Assembly: GCA_000328365.1 (NCBI GenBank)
Contig: KB302615.1
Span: forward strand, 297,742 to 361,741
DNA from: Capitella teleta
Lineage: Eukaryota > Annelida > Polychaeta > Capitellidae
Reading direction: 5' to 3'
Length of the DNA stretch: 64,000 nt
Made by a program: the position numbers and the translations under genes. Shown piece after piece: positions 37,121 to 59,918 of this stretch; positions within the stretch are counted from its first letter, which is position 1, and the number at the start of each line of letters is the position of its first letter. The notes beneath the pieces were generated by a model that was given only the letters and a program-made list of their open reading frames with translations, was not told the origin of the DNA and did no database searches.

Positions 37121-39493
37121 CGTGGGTAGGTTTGTACGAGACGCTACCAAACCGGCAAAAAGTGCTGAATCATTGTGATAATTTTACAGGAAACTTATAT
37201 TGGTTGCTAGGCAATATGTGCGAAAGCACGTGAGAATCGGACAACTTTTTCCCCTCAAGGCTCTTTACTTGAGGGAGAATTAGTAAAAAGTGTAAACTAA
37301 GTATCAGTCAATGGAATCGATCACTGTGTTTTATATACGCAATTAATGTAAAAATGTGATTTTTTTGGAATTTTTTTTTTATTATTATTATTATTTTTTT
37401 TTTTTTTTTTTGCGGGGGTGGGGGGAGGGCAGTATATGTACAGAAGAGTGTACATGTATAGCATAAATTTTAACGCAAATTAACAATTCGATTGACAATA
37501 AACCGATAAGCCAGTATGGTAACTTTTGGTGATATCTTCTTGCAATAGGTTCAATAACCCAAGAAACGTTTAATCTCGCGATCAAAAGACCCTTTATTAG
37601 ATAGACCAAGCATATCCGGTGAAGCACTATCTCGCTCTCGCCTTTATCGCCGCCGGTGATGTCGCACAGCATCCTGCTACACGCCCATTGAGACAGAAGC
37701 ATCTCGTGTAATTCTAACTTCTCTTAAACTTACAAATTAGCTGTTCTTAAGCTGGTTCATTTTCGGGCTTTCCGATATGGGATTATATCAAGGCTATTGG
37801 TTAGGCCGTATGTTGCGAATTAGTTGGCTTCCTTGATTGAGGGCTACCAAAGAGAATCACTGCCTTCATTATTGCTCTGCGTGCGTCAGGCATAAAGAGA
37901 ATGTGCTGATTTTGGTGTTTCAAATTGTCGCCAATTGTGTTGGACACCACCAAGGAGATTAGATCTAATCTCCTTGGACACCACGGTTTCTTCGCAACAA
38001 AGACATATTTTTTAGGGGGAGGGGGGCTTTACATACTCGTAATTAGTATATACAATTGAAGTCTTTTGTGTCTCTCATATTTTCTCTGATTTTGCTGATA
38101 AAAAAATCACTAACGCTTTTAACGATTTCTTTGATCATTCTAGGTCTTTAAACCATGCCGACCACAAAGAAACGCGTCCAATGAGGCTGTGCATCTTTGT
38201 TTTCACACCTATTGCAAGTATGAATAGGATTCAAGAGTTATTCCGAGAACCACAGTGAATTCAAAATATTCAGTACCAAACTTTGTTCATCGGAATACGG
38301 AAACGACAAAAGTGTTGCCTAAAATGTATTTTGACAAAAAATATACTAATATTCTGAAAAATCAAATTTCCTTCAAAGAATCGACAGCACACGGTTTACT
38401 CAACTCATAAAGGGATACAAATTTATTTAATCGATAATAATCACTAATTTATTCAATTAAATGCTTTAATTACTGCTCCTCAAAATGACTTGTACTTGAC
38501 TCATTTTGCTCTTTCCCCAATGGTTAAGTTTTGCATGTGACTTACCCACGAGATCCTGATCCGTGAATATTAATACATCCCTGTTACTCCTTTATAAATC
38601 CCGCTCATCTCTGCACTCCTGCTTATATTACTCCTCACCTCTGCACTCTACTCCTCAACACCACGCTTCACCAAAGACACCCAGTTACCCAAACTGGATC
38701 TCTGACTTCGCTAGTGCTACAATAAATAAAGTGGAGGTTAAATGTAGCCTGAAGTCACTACACATCCTGCTTAACAATCGAGATATTTGCATTTGAGAAA
38801 AGTCTCGATTACTATTATGCAAGATCCAACACCCCAAAACGATGCATGAATCTTCAGACGATGGATTTTCAGCGGCGACTGAGCCAACTGATCGGCGGAT
38901 TAGTGGAATACCGTCGGCGCCACGGCTGAGATATTTTTCGGCTGGTTAGACTTTGCCCGGTTCACTGTTAAAATCTGCTCAAATCGGCCAAAATTTCCTT
39001 TCTGCACATCAAGCGTTAGATTTTCGGCATAATCGTGTAATTGGGGCTGTGAGAATGGCATTAAAAACAACCGGTGTTGAAAAGACTGAGGTTAGGCCTG
39101 TAGACACCAGGGATAAAACCGGACACGGTTATATAACCTAGTTGTATAACAAAATAATAAAATTACACAGTTATCTATTGGCGAAGTTTCCGATTCTCAC
39201 TCGCATTGCCAAGTACTCCTAATTCTGAAGGACCAAACAGTCTATCGTATAGTCATTTCTTCTATAGTAATCTTTGCATATATAACTACATTGTATCTTC
39301 TTGTCGCGCCTGTGTCTACTACAGATAAGCAAGGACAGCACCCTATGCTGCTTGGTCTTATCTGTGGAGGGTTTCAAGCAAAGGTTTAAAGCCTTTGATT
39401 GAGGATAAGATTGTATTTATCGTGGCGGACGTACCATACGTGTGAACTCGGATTTCTTGTTGTGAACAAACTTGATTTTCAAAATTTGATGCA
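37121..39493. other. Gap upstream of the ABCC gene
   Basis: Contains an ATT and T run at about 37370-37410. No exon or transposon body is recognised. The ABCC promoter should lie in the last part, but I saw no clear core motif. Confidence 0.3.
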
Positions 39494-50387
<10,894 letters not shown>

Positions 50388-50900
50388 CGAAACTCTCACT
50401 ATTCTGTTTTGTGCTTTCGTTTTAATTTTCAATTTTATTTTGAATTCTATGAAAATGTTATGATAATTATTACAATCGACGATTAAAAATATTTTGTATA
50501 TTTTGTGTTAATATTATCAATAAGTTAATCATATTATATAATATTATGTGTATGTGTTGTATGTGTTTAATTATGTTAATGTTATTTTATTATGTGTATT
50601 AACACATAATAACATAATATTATGAATTAGTTTATCATATTATATAATATTATGTGTTAATATCTTGTGAATAATTTCAAGCTGATTAAATTGAATGCTA
50701 AATAAATATACCACATCTTAAAAAATTGACAGTAATATCAGTAGAAATACGCTCAAACAAAAACTAGCAGTGCCAAGAAAATAATAAAGCCACTTGTGAT
50801 TCTGTGTATAGTTGTTCTATCTGAGTACCAAATTACAAGACTATGATATTGCCGTTTTTTAACTACAAGCTCCCTATTAGGTACCAGAAAGGACATCGCG
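50388..50900. other. ABCC 3' flank
   Basis: AT-rich sequence with a duplicated block ATCATATTATATAATATTAT (about 50529 and 50636) and a short palindrome TTATGTGTTAATACACATAA-like at 50590-50612. A candidate AATAAA signal is at 50701-50706. Confidence 0.4.
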
Positions 50901-50929
50901 GTCTATTTCTTCATTGCAAAAATATTGTC

Positions 50930-51463
50930 ATAACGCTGTCACGTTTGGAGCGTAATGAATGTTGCTGCGCGCATAGTGACGAGGAAGAGAGGTTTTTACA
51001 TGCACATGACACCAATTCGTCGTGACCTCCACTGGCTCCCTGTGTGCAAGAGAATTGAGTTTAAAACTGCACTTCCCGTTTTTAAATGTCTTAACAATAT
51101 TGCCCCGTCTTATTTATGTGATTTAATTTCCATATACCAACCAAGTCGTTCACTCCGCTCTGCAATCCAACACATTCTATTCGTGCCACGTCATCAGTCA
51201 AACTTCCATCGATGAGCTTTTAGTGTGAATGGACCTATTATTTTTATTTCTCTGCCTTTTGAACTCCGTTGTGAAACTAACATATCACATTTTAAACGAA
51301 ATCTTAAAACCCATTTATTCCGTTCTTTTTACAATGTTTAAGTTTTTCCCGCTTTTCATCATTGTAATGTTGCATGTATTTTAATTTCATCTGTTCAGCG
51401 TGTCAGAGCTGTCTCCGGACTGAATGATCGCTATATAAAATAAATTGTATTATTATTATTATC
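50930..51463 (+). mobile_element. LINE 3' end, CR1/L2-like
   Basis: Translation gives AARIVTRKRG, DLHWLPVCKRIEFKTAL, CLNNIAPSYLCDLI, QPSRSLRSA and FKRNLKTHLFRSFYNV, the conserved C-terminal block of CR1 and L2 reverse-transcriptase proteins. The 3' end CGCTATATAAAATAAATTG with an ATT repeat tail is typical of these LINEs. Strongly 5'-truncated and broken in places. Confidence 0.85.
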
Positions 51464-52258
51464 AGGGGGAGGGAGCGCTGTGAATGCTGACGTCTCGGTG
51501 CTTGTCTGTGTGGATCGGGGTCTTGGGGTATGTCGGCATCTGCGATGGCAGGTGTGGGGCCTGCAACTCGCCATTCATACAGGAGTTGGTGGTGACGGTA
51601 ACCACATCCGTCGACGGGACACAGAGGAGCATGGCACATACGAGCCATGTGTCCAGGGCGCAGGCAGGTATAGCAGCGCTTGCTGATGCGGGCGAAAGAG
51701 CGCCTCTTATGCCAACTTAGTCTTTCGAATTCTTGGCATACGACCCGCCGCACGTGGAACAGCGATAAGGCGACGGGGGTGAGGGAGTAGCCTAATTTGT
51801 TGGCTGATCGTAGACAGAACGGTCGCCGCTTGGGTCACTCTGCCAACAGGATGCTGAGATTTACTAGTATGCGTCTCTCTATCTCTCTCATCTTCTAACC
51901 GACGATCTTTGTGAAGGTCTTGTCCAGATAAAGATGCGGAAACAGCTTCCCGCTCTTGCACAAAATCAGCCAGATCCTCAAGCGTGGCGACGCGCCCATT
52001 CTCAGCGGTGCAATGTGCAATCTCCACCCATTGAGTTCGCATAGCAAATGACAATCGGCGAACAACTAGTCGCAGGGTGTCCGTGCTATCAACCATAGCC
52101 ATGAAATCGAGTTGATCTATGTTCAGCGTACACCTGTTAGGCCTAAGTTCGATGCATATGTCCCTCTGCCCTTTCTGATCTGATGCCTTGATTAATTCGA
52201 GAACCATCAAGACGACAGATGAGCTCTTCGGCGACAAAGTGGGTCTGCAGGAGTTCAA
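51464..52258 (-). mobile_element. Fossil BEL/Pao-like LTR retrotransposon, gag fragment A
   Basis: Encodes a gag-like segment (DTLRLVVRRLSFAMRTQWVE, DLADFVQEREAVSASL) and a zinc knuckle CYTCLRPGHMARMCHAPLC followed by GCGYRHHQLLYE, in the style of BEL/Pao gag proteins. No LTR, protease or polymerase is attached. It is a partial, broken copy of moderate age, close in sequence to the copy at 58447. Confidence 0.75.
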
Positions 52259-52549
52259 GTAAATTATAGATGAAGAAAGACACGACTTTAGTTGATAGAT
52301 GCCAAATTGTCGACTTATTAATCTTTATTAAGGTGCAGAAGGAGTTGAATAATGAAACAAGAAAAGGTGGTCAGGTCATGTCAGGTCGTAATATTTGAGT
52401 CCTTTTATAACAGGACTATTTCACCATTTATTTGTCGCTTGTGCCAAAACTAAAAACAAGAAAAGAAAAGAAGAGTTTTAGACCCAAAGAGAGGAAGGAT
52501 AACAAATAATAAAAACATGGCCCAACACAACAAACAATTAACCCACTCA

Positions 52550-53115
52550 CACATGAAAATAATTACTCCCCTCTCATTTTCTCCACCCTCTCTCTAGCAC
52601 TCCACACCCGGCCAACAGCCGCCAACCCACTCTTCTCTACTTCCCTCGACAAGGTACAGAATCCACGAACCCCCTCCATCATATCCTGGTCTCCCTTCTC
52701 TACTCTCCACCTCTCCCTCTACTCTTCCCTCAAATGTTATCATACCTCATACCGAACGCAGTCCAGCAACACATGCTCCTCTGTCTCTCTCTCACCACAC
52801 ACGCGATCTCTCTCCTCCTCTCGATACCTCCAATGTACGCAGGAATTGGTCCTGACCGGCAGGCAATCTCCCCTCAGAAGCATCCTCAAACTTGCTCCAA
52901 CACTTCCATCAGCACAACTCTCCAGCTTCACTGCTTCCTTTTCCACCGCATACTTCCTTGTCAACTCTGTGCTTTGCAGCAACCGCTTCCACTCCTCCTT
53001 GCCCACCTCCATCACTCGCTCATTCATTTTCTTTTTGGTCATGTCACGTATCCAATCCTTTCCAACCTCACACATCTCTCTTCCGGTCTCCGACACTCTC
53101 CTTCTCCATATTAAA
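52550..53115 (-). mobile_element. LINE RT C-terminal fragment
   Basis: The minus strand encodes HLIWRRRVSETG, MLLRGDCLPVRTNSCVHWRY and a Cys/His block CGERETEEHVLLDCVRYEV, the usual end of Jockey-like LINE proteins. Only this C-terminal piece is present. Confidence 0.7.
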
Positions 53116-53659
53116 TGAGCCAATTCATCCCTATAATTATATTCATCCCTAAAATATTTTACCGCTTGAAATTCGCTTGTGTTTATCTGTGTCCACTTTT
53201 AAATCAAAACTATTATCTTTTAATTCGAACAAAATGTGTTTTTATGATGTCAATAACTCATGCACGTGGACTTCTACCTGTAAATGCAAAGGCTTTTACC
53301 ATACTTGATTTTACCCTATTTTCCTTGACACAAATTCTTTGTTGCCATTGTATTATTCTGCCATGCTGTTGCATGCATTGTTTTTATTGTACATATTAAT
53401 TTTGCATGCATGAAGCTAAATAAATAATAAATAAAAAAATCCCATTGAAATCTAAGCGCCATCCTCACAACTTCCTTCCACCACTTCGACATGGTTGCTA
53501 TAGTGATAAGAAGACGAGGAGATGTAGAGTTCAAAGATTAAATGTATAAATGAATAAATTGATGAATAAAGGTGAATGATCAATCATTAAAGGAAAAATG
53601 AATGTTCATGCCATTAGGGTCAAGCATTCCAAGTTCGTGAATTAGGCGCATCTGTTCGT
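53116..53659. other. Gap between retroelement pieces
   Basis: AT-rich, no recognised gene or repeat. Confidence 0.3.
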
Positions 53660-54405
53660 GTTATCTATGTTGGTCTGAGGTGCAATGGCGGAGGACTAAA
53701 ACTGTTGCATCGTTGATTGAATTTCTTTCAGAAATGTTGGAATCCAGGAGAGTTTTATTTTCATATTTAGTATGTCTCGTCTGTGTTCAGCGAATCTGTC
53801 AGCTAATATTCTTTTGGTTTCTTCGATGTAGACCTGTGATCACATGAGGCATTGGGCGGCGTATACTTTGTTGGTTGTAATACAGGTGGAGCTCTTGTGG
53901 ATGAAGTATGTTTTATTTGGGCAAACGAAGGAGTTGTTTCTGTTGGTGAAGTTGCAGGTGACGCATCTAGTTCTACTGCGTGAAAAGGTACCCGGGATCT
54001 CTGTGTTTTTATACTTTGAGTCTGGAATGCACAAATGAGGTTTTGAGATTAGGATTGCGTCTAAAAGAAAGTAGCGGGGAGTCACTGAAAATGGCTGTCG
54101 AGGATGACAGGAGTGTCCAGTTTTGTTTGAGGATTTTAAAAATCTCGTTGATGTTGGGATGATATGTGGTTACAAAAGAAATTTTATAATCACTGGAAAA
54201 TGGGTTGTTTTGTAGATTCATAATGGAATCTTGCGTTTGGGTCCATATCTTGGACATTGCTTGTTGTAGCAGGCTTACTGTTGGGGGTAGCCTTGGTTTC
54301 GAAAGAAGGTTATATTTGATCGCTGCTGGTTTTGAAGTCTGTGTCACTGGTCAATTTCCTTAGACGAAGGAGCTGACTGTAGTCGTGTCCTTTTTCTTCA
54401 CCTTT
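53660..54405 (-). mobile_element. Penelope-like element fragment with GIY-YIG remnant
   Basis: The minus strand encodes SFVTTYHPNINEIFKIL, SPLLSFRRNPNLKTSFVHS, then PGTFSRSRTRCVTC with KTYFIHKSSTCITTNKVYAA, which are the linker and Cys-rich block before the GIY-YIG nuclease in Penelope-like elements; a decayed GIY-YIG motif and LADRFAEH follow. The element ends with the terminal block at 53681-53715 that recurs at 12066 and 20157. Broken in several places. Confidence 0.8.
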
Positions 54406-54419
54406 AATTTACTTGTTCA

Positions 54420-55690
54420 CACAGTCACACTGTTGTAGCGGACAGAAGGGCAATGGGCATCGCGGGTAATGTTCAGAGCAAAGATAAAGGGTTATTCCTC
54501 TTTTATCATCTTCGAGATGATCGACTTTCTTCTGAGCTGAACGGACATATTGGGACAAGGATGGCACTCCGATCACAATAAGGCAAAGGTCTGTGGCCGT
54601 AGTTTTCATTTCACCGAACAGGTATTCACGCATGCAGCGTACATGAGAGATGCAACTTTGGGAGTGCAGGAGAGAGCCATGTCTCGCAGAAGTAGGCCTA
54701 CAAGATGGTCGAGGTGAGGGCGGTGTCGAAGACTTTCCTCTTTGCTGGAAATGGCATGTCTGAATTATTTCTGGTGAATGCTTCGAACTTGATGGTGTGG
54801 GCTTTCTTTGTTGCACACTGTACCTTCACAGCTGAGGTGATGCTTGCGTCTTGAGTAATGACTGCGCCCAGGTGTGCTTGTCACAGTTTTCGATACTCAG
54901 GCCATCACTGACAATAATGGTATCTTAATCTCTTGATCGCTTCAGTTGATGAATTTGGCTTTTCCTTGATTGATAATTATCCAGAGTTTTCACAGAATCC
55001 TTGCAGCACTGGAATCTTCTTGAGGGCACTTCCCTTGGTCGTCACCATTATTACAGCGTCATCAATGAACAATAAGCAATGCGACCACTGTAAGAAGTCG
55101 TCTGGTGCGCATTTCTCCTTCAAATCTCTAATCAACTGGTTGACGAGGAGAATAAAAAGCAGGCAAGAGGTTGGCGATCCTTGTCGGACTCCAATTGATG
55201 CCGATATAACCGCTGTACATAGGACCATCTGTGTGCTCCTGTAGGCCGCTGCAACGGCTCTCAGCATGGTAGTGCCGCATCCTAGGTCGCTCATTAATGA
55301 TAGCAACTTCGCCCTGGGCACACGCCTTTGAGAAGTCAACGATAATTATATACAATTTGTGCTTCTTGTGTCTGATCGTGTCAATTAACAGCCGAAGTGT
55401 GAGGATATCCACGTGGTTGGGTAGGTGGCCGGTATACTGAATCCAGTTTGATGGGAAGATCTTTAGTTGTCCCGGTGGTACTCCAGAGGGTCCTCTGCTC
55501 TTTCTCCACTCCAGTGATCGTTTTGCTCTGTCGAATTCGTGGGTCATCTGTTGGTGGAAGGTCTATGCTCTCTGGGACTTGGATTTCCTGTTCCGTTGGG
55601 GGGTTCAGTAGAGCTTCAAAGTGCGTTTGGGATTCGTCTGCCCGGGGCATCAGCTGTGCGTATTTCAGCAATTGGACTCAGTGAATGTTA
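54420..55690 (-). mobile_element. LINE reverse transcriptase fragment
   Basis: The minus strand encodes KLYIIIVDFSKA, VPRAKLLSLMSDLGCGTTML, GVRQGSPTSCLLFILLVNQL and CLLFIDDAVIM, i.e. RT palm motifs, followed toward 54420 by EYLFGEMKTTATDLCLIVIG-like C-terminal sequence. The frames change several times and the 5' part is missing, so it is a dead copy. Clade not resolved. Confidence 0.8.
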
Positions 55691-56099
55691 TGGTGAGTCA
55701 TTTGGAGGGATGTAGCACGTTACAATCGTAGTGTATACATATGAACACTCATCTGCTGACCGCTGTGTGTCCATGTTTTAGAATCAAACGGAATAATTTA
55801 TCAAGAAAACATTAGGATGCGGATATACATGTATTTCAGACAGTGGTGCATTATTAAAATTCATTATATCATCAGTATAATATAAATGTACGATCATAAT
55901 TTCATGTTATAAATTACGGTATCATTTAGCAAATATATTAATAAAATAAGAATCATTCTGTGGTTTCAAGAACATGATATATTGATCTCTCATATAAAAC
56001 ATGCACATAACACAATTTAGTTCCAACGATATAGTTACATGTCGCGGGTAAAACGCCAGGCTTGTCTATGGCACAGGTTAGTCATATGGACTTTATAAT
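55691..56099. other. Gap, no gene seen
   Basis: AT-rich sequence without recognisable exons or repeats. Confidence 0.3.
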
Positions 56100-56640
56100 C
56101 CACTCATTTTGATATTCCCCTGGATGCGTTTGAAGGTTCGTAGGTGACGAAAAGAGGAGGCAACTTGGTATTCGAAGGTGGCTTTGTGGTCTTCGGTTGA
56201 TCCAGGGTGTTCTGTCTCTTCGTTGGTTGCCAATAATCCAGTTTGCCAGTGACTGACATTCGACTGATGCGTTGCTGTGGAAACCGCTGAGCCAGTTTGG
56301 TTTGCTTGCTGACCTACAGTAACTTCATGGTTTGGAGACGCTGGTGGAAGTCTTGGAAATAAATCATATCGCGGTACATCTCTGGTAACCCCCTGATCCA
56401 GATATCCTTCGTGGAGTATTTGAACTCGGGCTCTCTTGATAGAACGATTCCATATTTGTTGAAAGAGTCACTGACACACTGCGAATACACGAAGTGGATG
56501 TAGGTCGGGGCCGAAGCCTTGGGACCTTTGCTTGGGATTGGCGGTGGCTTCATGAGGGAATTGCCAGCGTCCCTTCCTCTGGTGCTTGTAATTCTACCAG
56601 CGACTTGGCTGGTGCTCCCTTTGCGAGAGGCTAGCATGTC
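56100..56640 (-). other. Coding-like block of unknown origin
   Basis: A 107-codon minus frame (SFNKYGIVLSREPEFKYSTK, DIWIRGLPEMYRDMIYFQDF) has normal amino-acid composition and continues after a stop with TKRQNTLDQPKTTKPPSNTK. It may be the ORF1-type part of the LINE next to it or a pseudogene piece. I do not recognise the family. Confidence 0.3.
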
Positions 56641-57735
56641 TCGTTCTTTCTCGATGTGTGAGCCAGTAAGAGTTCAAAAAACTATGTGCTATATTTTGTG
56701 TCACAACAAGTTACTTATCGAAGGGGTAATTCTCGTCTAATACTCTTGCCATTGTTCGAATCGGATCATCTCGCGTTAGGAGGACCGACCGTGTTGATTG
56801 GTTTTATTGTGTTGGAAATATTTAATCTGATTGCGCGCTATCATATACCGCTGTGTTTGACGATGGGAAGCAACGATCTGCTTAAATTGAATTAGATTCA
56901 CGTTCGGAAGTGGGTTTAATAATCCGGTTGCAACAGCACAATTATGCTTATATATATATAGGCCTAGAAAAATTGAAACATAAAACAAAAGTGCCTGAAG
57001 AAATATTGCACTACAGTTGGCATCAACGCATTAGGCCTGTCTGTATATATTTAAAAATAACCTTCGAGGGAAGGTTATTTTTAATGCCCAAGAAGATCTC
57101 TCCTTCTCAGAACGAGGCTTGCCGTTTTTAATTTTTGATCCTATATCAAAGCGCCACTTGAAAGTATTAAATTGTCAGTTGTTATGCTTATGCAAACAGC
57201 GCAAGTAAATCGACACTGTATACTTTGTTCGTGACAATTGATTTTGTTAGTGATATGTCAACAAAAAAAGCACATACACTCCCTTTTAATTCAGGGTGGA
57301 GCTGGGGATATCCAATTTCACGTGGCTGTCGGCTCAAAATAATCTGCTAATAGTCACACACAAAAGAAAAAAAGTGGTTTCTCGCGGCTGTCAGCTCACT
57401 CAAGATCAAAGAACACCTGGCTAATGATGACTCAATGGCATGCTTTGCCAGTCTTGTGTGGTGTCTTAAATGGGACATCCTCTTGGCCACTGTTTTAGAT
57501 TTTCCAAAAATAGTTATCACAGCGGATATCTGAAGCATGTTCAACCCCATATTAATACATTACTTACATATTGTGTACATGAATTGTATTTTTCAACACA
57601 AAAAAAATCTAGTTTTATTAATTATTCCCATAACCCGTAGACCTCAGTGAACCATAAAAACGGACAAGGTGAAAATATTCCACAGAAGCTTCACAGATCA
57701 TGAGGTCCAGGGGCGAGTTAATTAATGAACAGATC
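56641..57735. other. Gene-free stretch before the MITE
   Basis: AT-rich. A short inverted repeat AAAAATAACCTTC and GAAGGTTATTTTTA lies at about 57052-57083. No gene. Confidence 0.3.
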
Positions 57736-58446
57736 TTAAAGGGATGGGGAACTAAATTTTAAGTGATGTTCTATTGACTCATAGCACCAGTTGATAGCAT
57801 TCCGTGCCAAGAACACCATGCCTGGATGCAAGCGTAAGGAAATAATGCATTCCGAATATCGGGGTTAGCATTGCGCCTATGGGAGAATGGCTTCCATTGC
57901 GAAGTATAGGAGGCAAACGTCAGCTGATGGCTTGGTTTGGCTGATGGCTGATTGGTCCCGTTCCCCTCGTGAAGCTATCGATTTCAGCCAATCAGAGCAG
58001 ATCATCTTCGCCATAAAAGGACATCTCTGTTGTTTACGAAACGAAAGCGCATGCGTGGTGCACTCTGGCTGACCTTTTTACTGTTTCAGGATGAGAAACA
58101 TGGTAGGTGTCCTAGAAAATCGCTTGTTAAAATAAGAAAAATAGCGAAAAAAAGGAAATTTCGCGCCTGACTGGTGGCAAAATGATTATTCTATCTTTTT
58201 CCGAAAAGAAAATAAAAAAATATCAAGGGGTTTAGTCGCAGGACACGCTGATATGACGAGGCCCATTGTAAAAGATGGGGAACTCGGTGTTTCATCACAG
58301 CTCCTGACGTCACGCCTAGTTAGCAATATATCTCCCGCGAAATCGTTAGCGATGATATTTCTTGTGTGGGCCAGGCATAGGAATCATTTTTGGTGCATCA
58401 AATAACGACTCAAAGTCCATTTTTAACCAGTTCTCCCTCCCTTTAA
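57736..58446 (+). mobile_element. 711-bp MITE with TTAAAGGGA termini (copy 4, full length)
   Basis: Starts TTAAAGGGATGGGGAACT and ends AGTTCTCCCTCCCTTTAA. It has the same length as copy 1 and very few differences, so both are probably young. Its right end abuts the gag fragment at 58447. The 61-codon frame inside is shared by copies but has no coding signs. Confidence 0.88.
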
Positions 58447-59185
58447 TTTTATGCTACTGGCTGATAGCACGGACAGTTGTTCGCCGATTGTCATTTGTTG
58501 TGCGAACTCAATGGGTGGAGATTGCACATTGCATCGCTGAGAATGGGCGCGTCGCCACGCTTGAGGATCTGGCTGGTTTTGTGCAAGAGCGGGAAGCTGT
58601 TTCCGCATCTTTATCTGGACAGGACCTTCACAAAGACCGCCGGTTAGAAAATGAGATAGATAGACGCATAATAGTAAATCTCAGCATCCTATTGGCAGAG
58701 TGACCCAAGCGGCGACCGTTCTGTCTACGATCCGCCCACAACTTTAATTTGTTGGCTGATCGTAGACAGAACCGGGGGTGAAATTACTCGCTCGATCACC
58801 CCCGTCGCCTTATCGCTGTTCCACGAGCGGCGGGTCGTGTGCCAAGAATTCGAAAGACTAAGATTGCAAGAGGCGCTCTTTCGCCCGCATCAGCAAGCGC
58901 TGCTATACTTGCCTGCGCCCTGGACACATGGCTCGTATGTGCCATGCTCCTCTGTGTCCCGTCGACGGATGTGGTTACCGTCACCACCAATTCCTGTATG
59001 AATGGCGGGTTGCAGGCCCCACACCTGCCATCGCAGATGCCGACATACCCCAAGACCCCGATCGCCACAGACAAGCACCGAGACGTCAGCATTCACAGCG
59101 CCACTCCCTCTGGCGATGTTCATCCAGCGAAAATCGTCCACGACGACCTCCATCAAAGAACCACGGATTTTCTTGTCACAAGTTG
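58447..59185 (+). mobile_element. Fossil BEL/Pao-like LTR retrotransposon, gag fragment B
   Basis: Carries the same gag-like segment and zinc-knuckle region as fragment A, on the opposite strand, and starts directly after the MITE. It is partial, broken and without LTRs. Similarity to fragment A is high, so the two come from one family of moderate age. Confidence 0.75.
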
Positions 59186-59918
59186 AGGTTATTGAATCAT
59201 TTGGATGCAAACTCTGATTTTGTTTGGTCTCATGATTTGATTATGCATGTTGTAACGAAGATGTTTTTTTAATATAGTAATGTCACGTATCTCTACTGGA
59301 GATTTAGAGGTTGAGATGTTATTCGCTGTGGCTACTTCCAGATCTGCCGCGACGCACGGGAGGAGGCTTGGTTTCATACCGAAAATTCAAATTGATGCGA
59401 TTAATCGCCGGCGCTAATGGCTGATCGTCCATTAGCCCTTGACAGCTGACGACGGACACGATACAGGCGACTATGTAGTTTGTTTCCCGAATTTCTGGAC
59501 TCGATGCCATCACTTAAAAAATAAGCTTTGCATTGATGCACATCCCCCCGAGCAACTGATCATCATATTACAAAATCAACACACACAAAAAGTTGACGTA
59601 AACACGATTCACACGAATGAAGATTTTAATACGTGTAAAGGAAGAGAATTTAAAATCACACACTTCACTGAACTGCTGCTTATATTGAACGAGAATGACA
59701 CACAAACAAAACCATATTCTCACAAGTTTATCGATGAGAATGAGAACCAAAATAAGAACAGTACGAGTGATTTATAAATTTATAAATGTGTCCTGATAAT
59801 ATAACAGGACATTAACTCAAGAGCATGCACCAAAATGAATGACTGTTGCAGGCAGAAGTCTATAACTGTAGAATAAATGAAAGCATAAGAAATACAACAG
59901 ATCCATGGAAGAGAGTCA
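59186..59918. other. Downstream flank of the zinc-finger gene
   Basis: AT-rich. A 112-codon + frame (59439-59777) has no recognisable domain. It probably includes the 3' untranslated part of the minus-strand gene. Confidence 0.3.
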
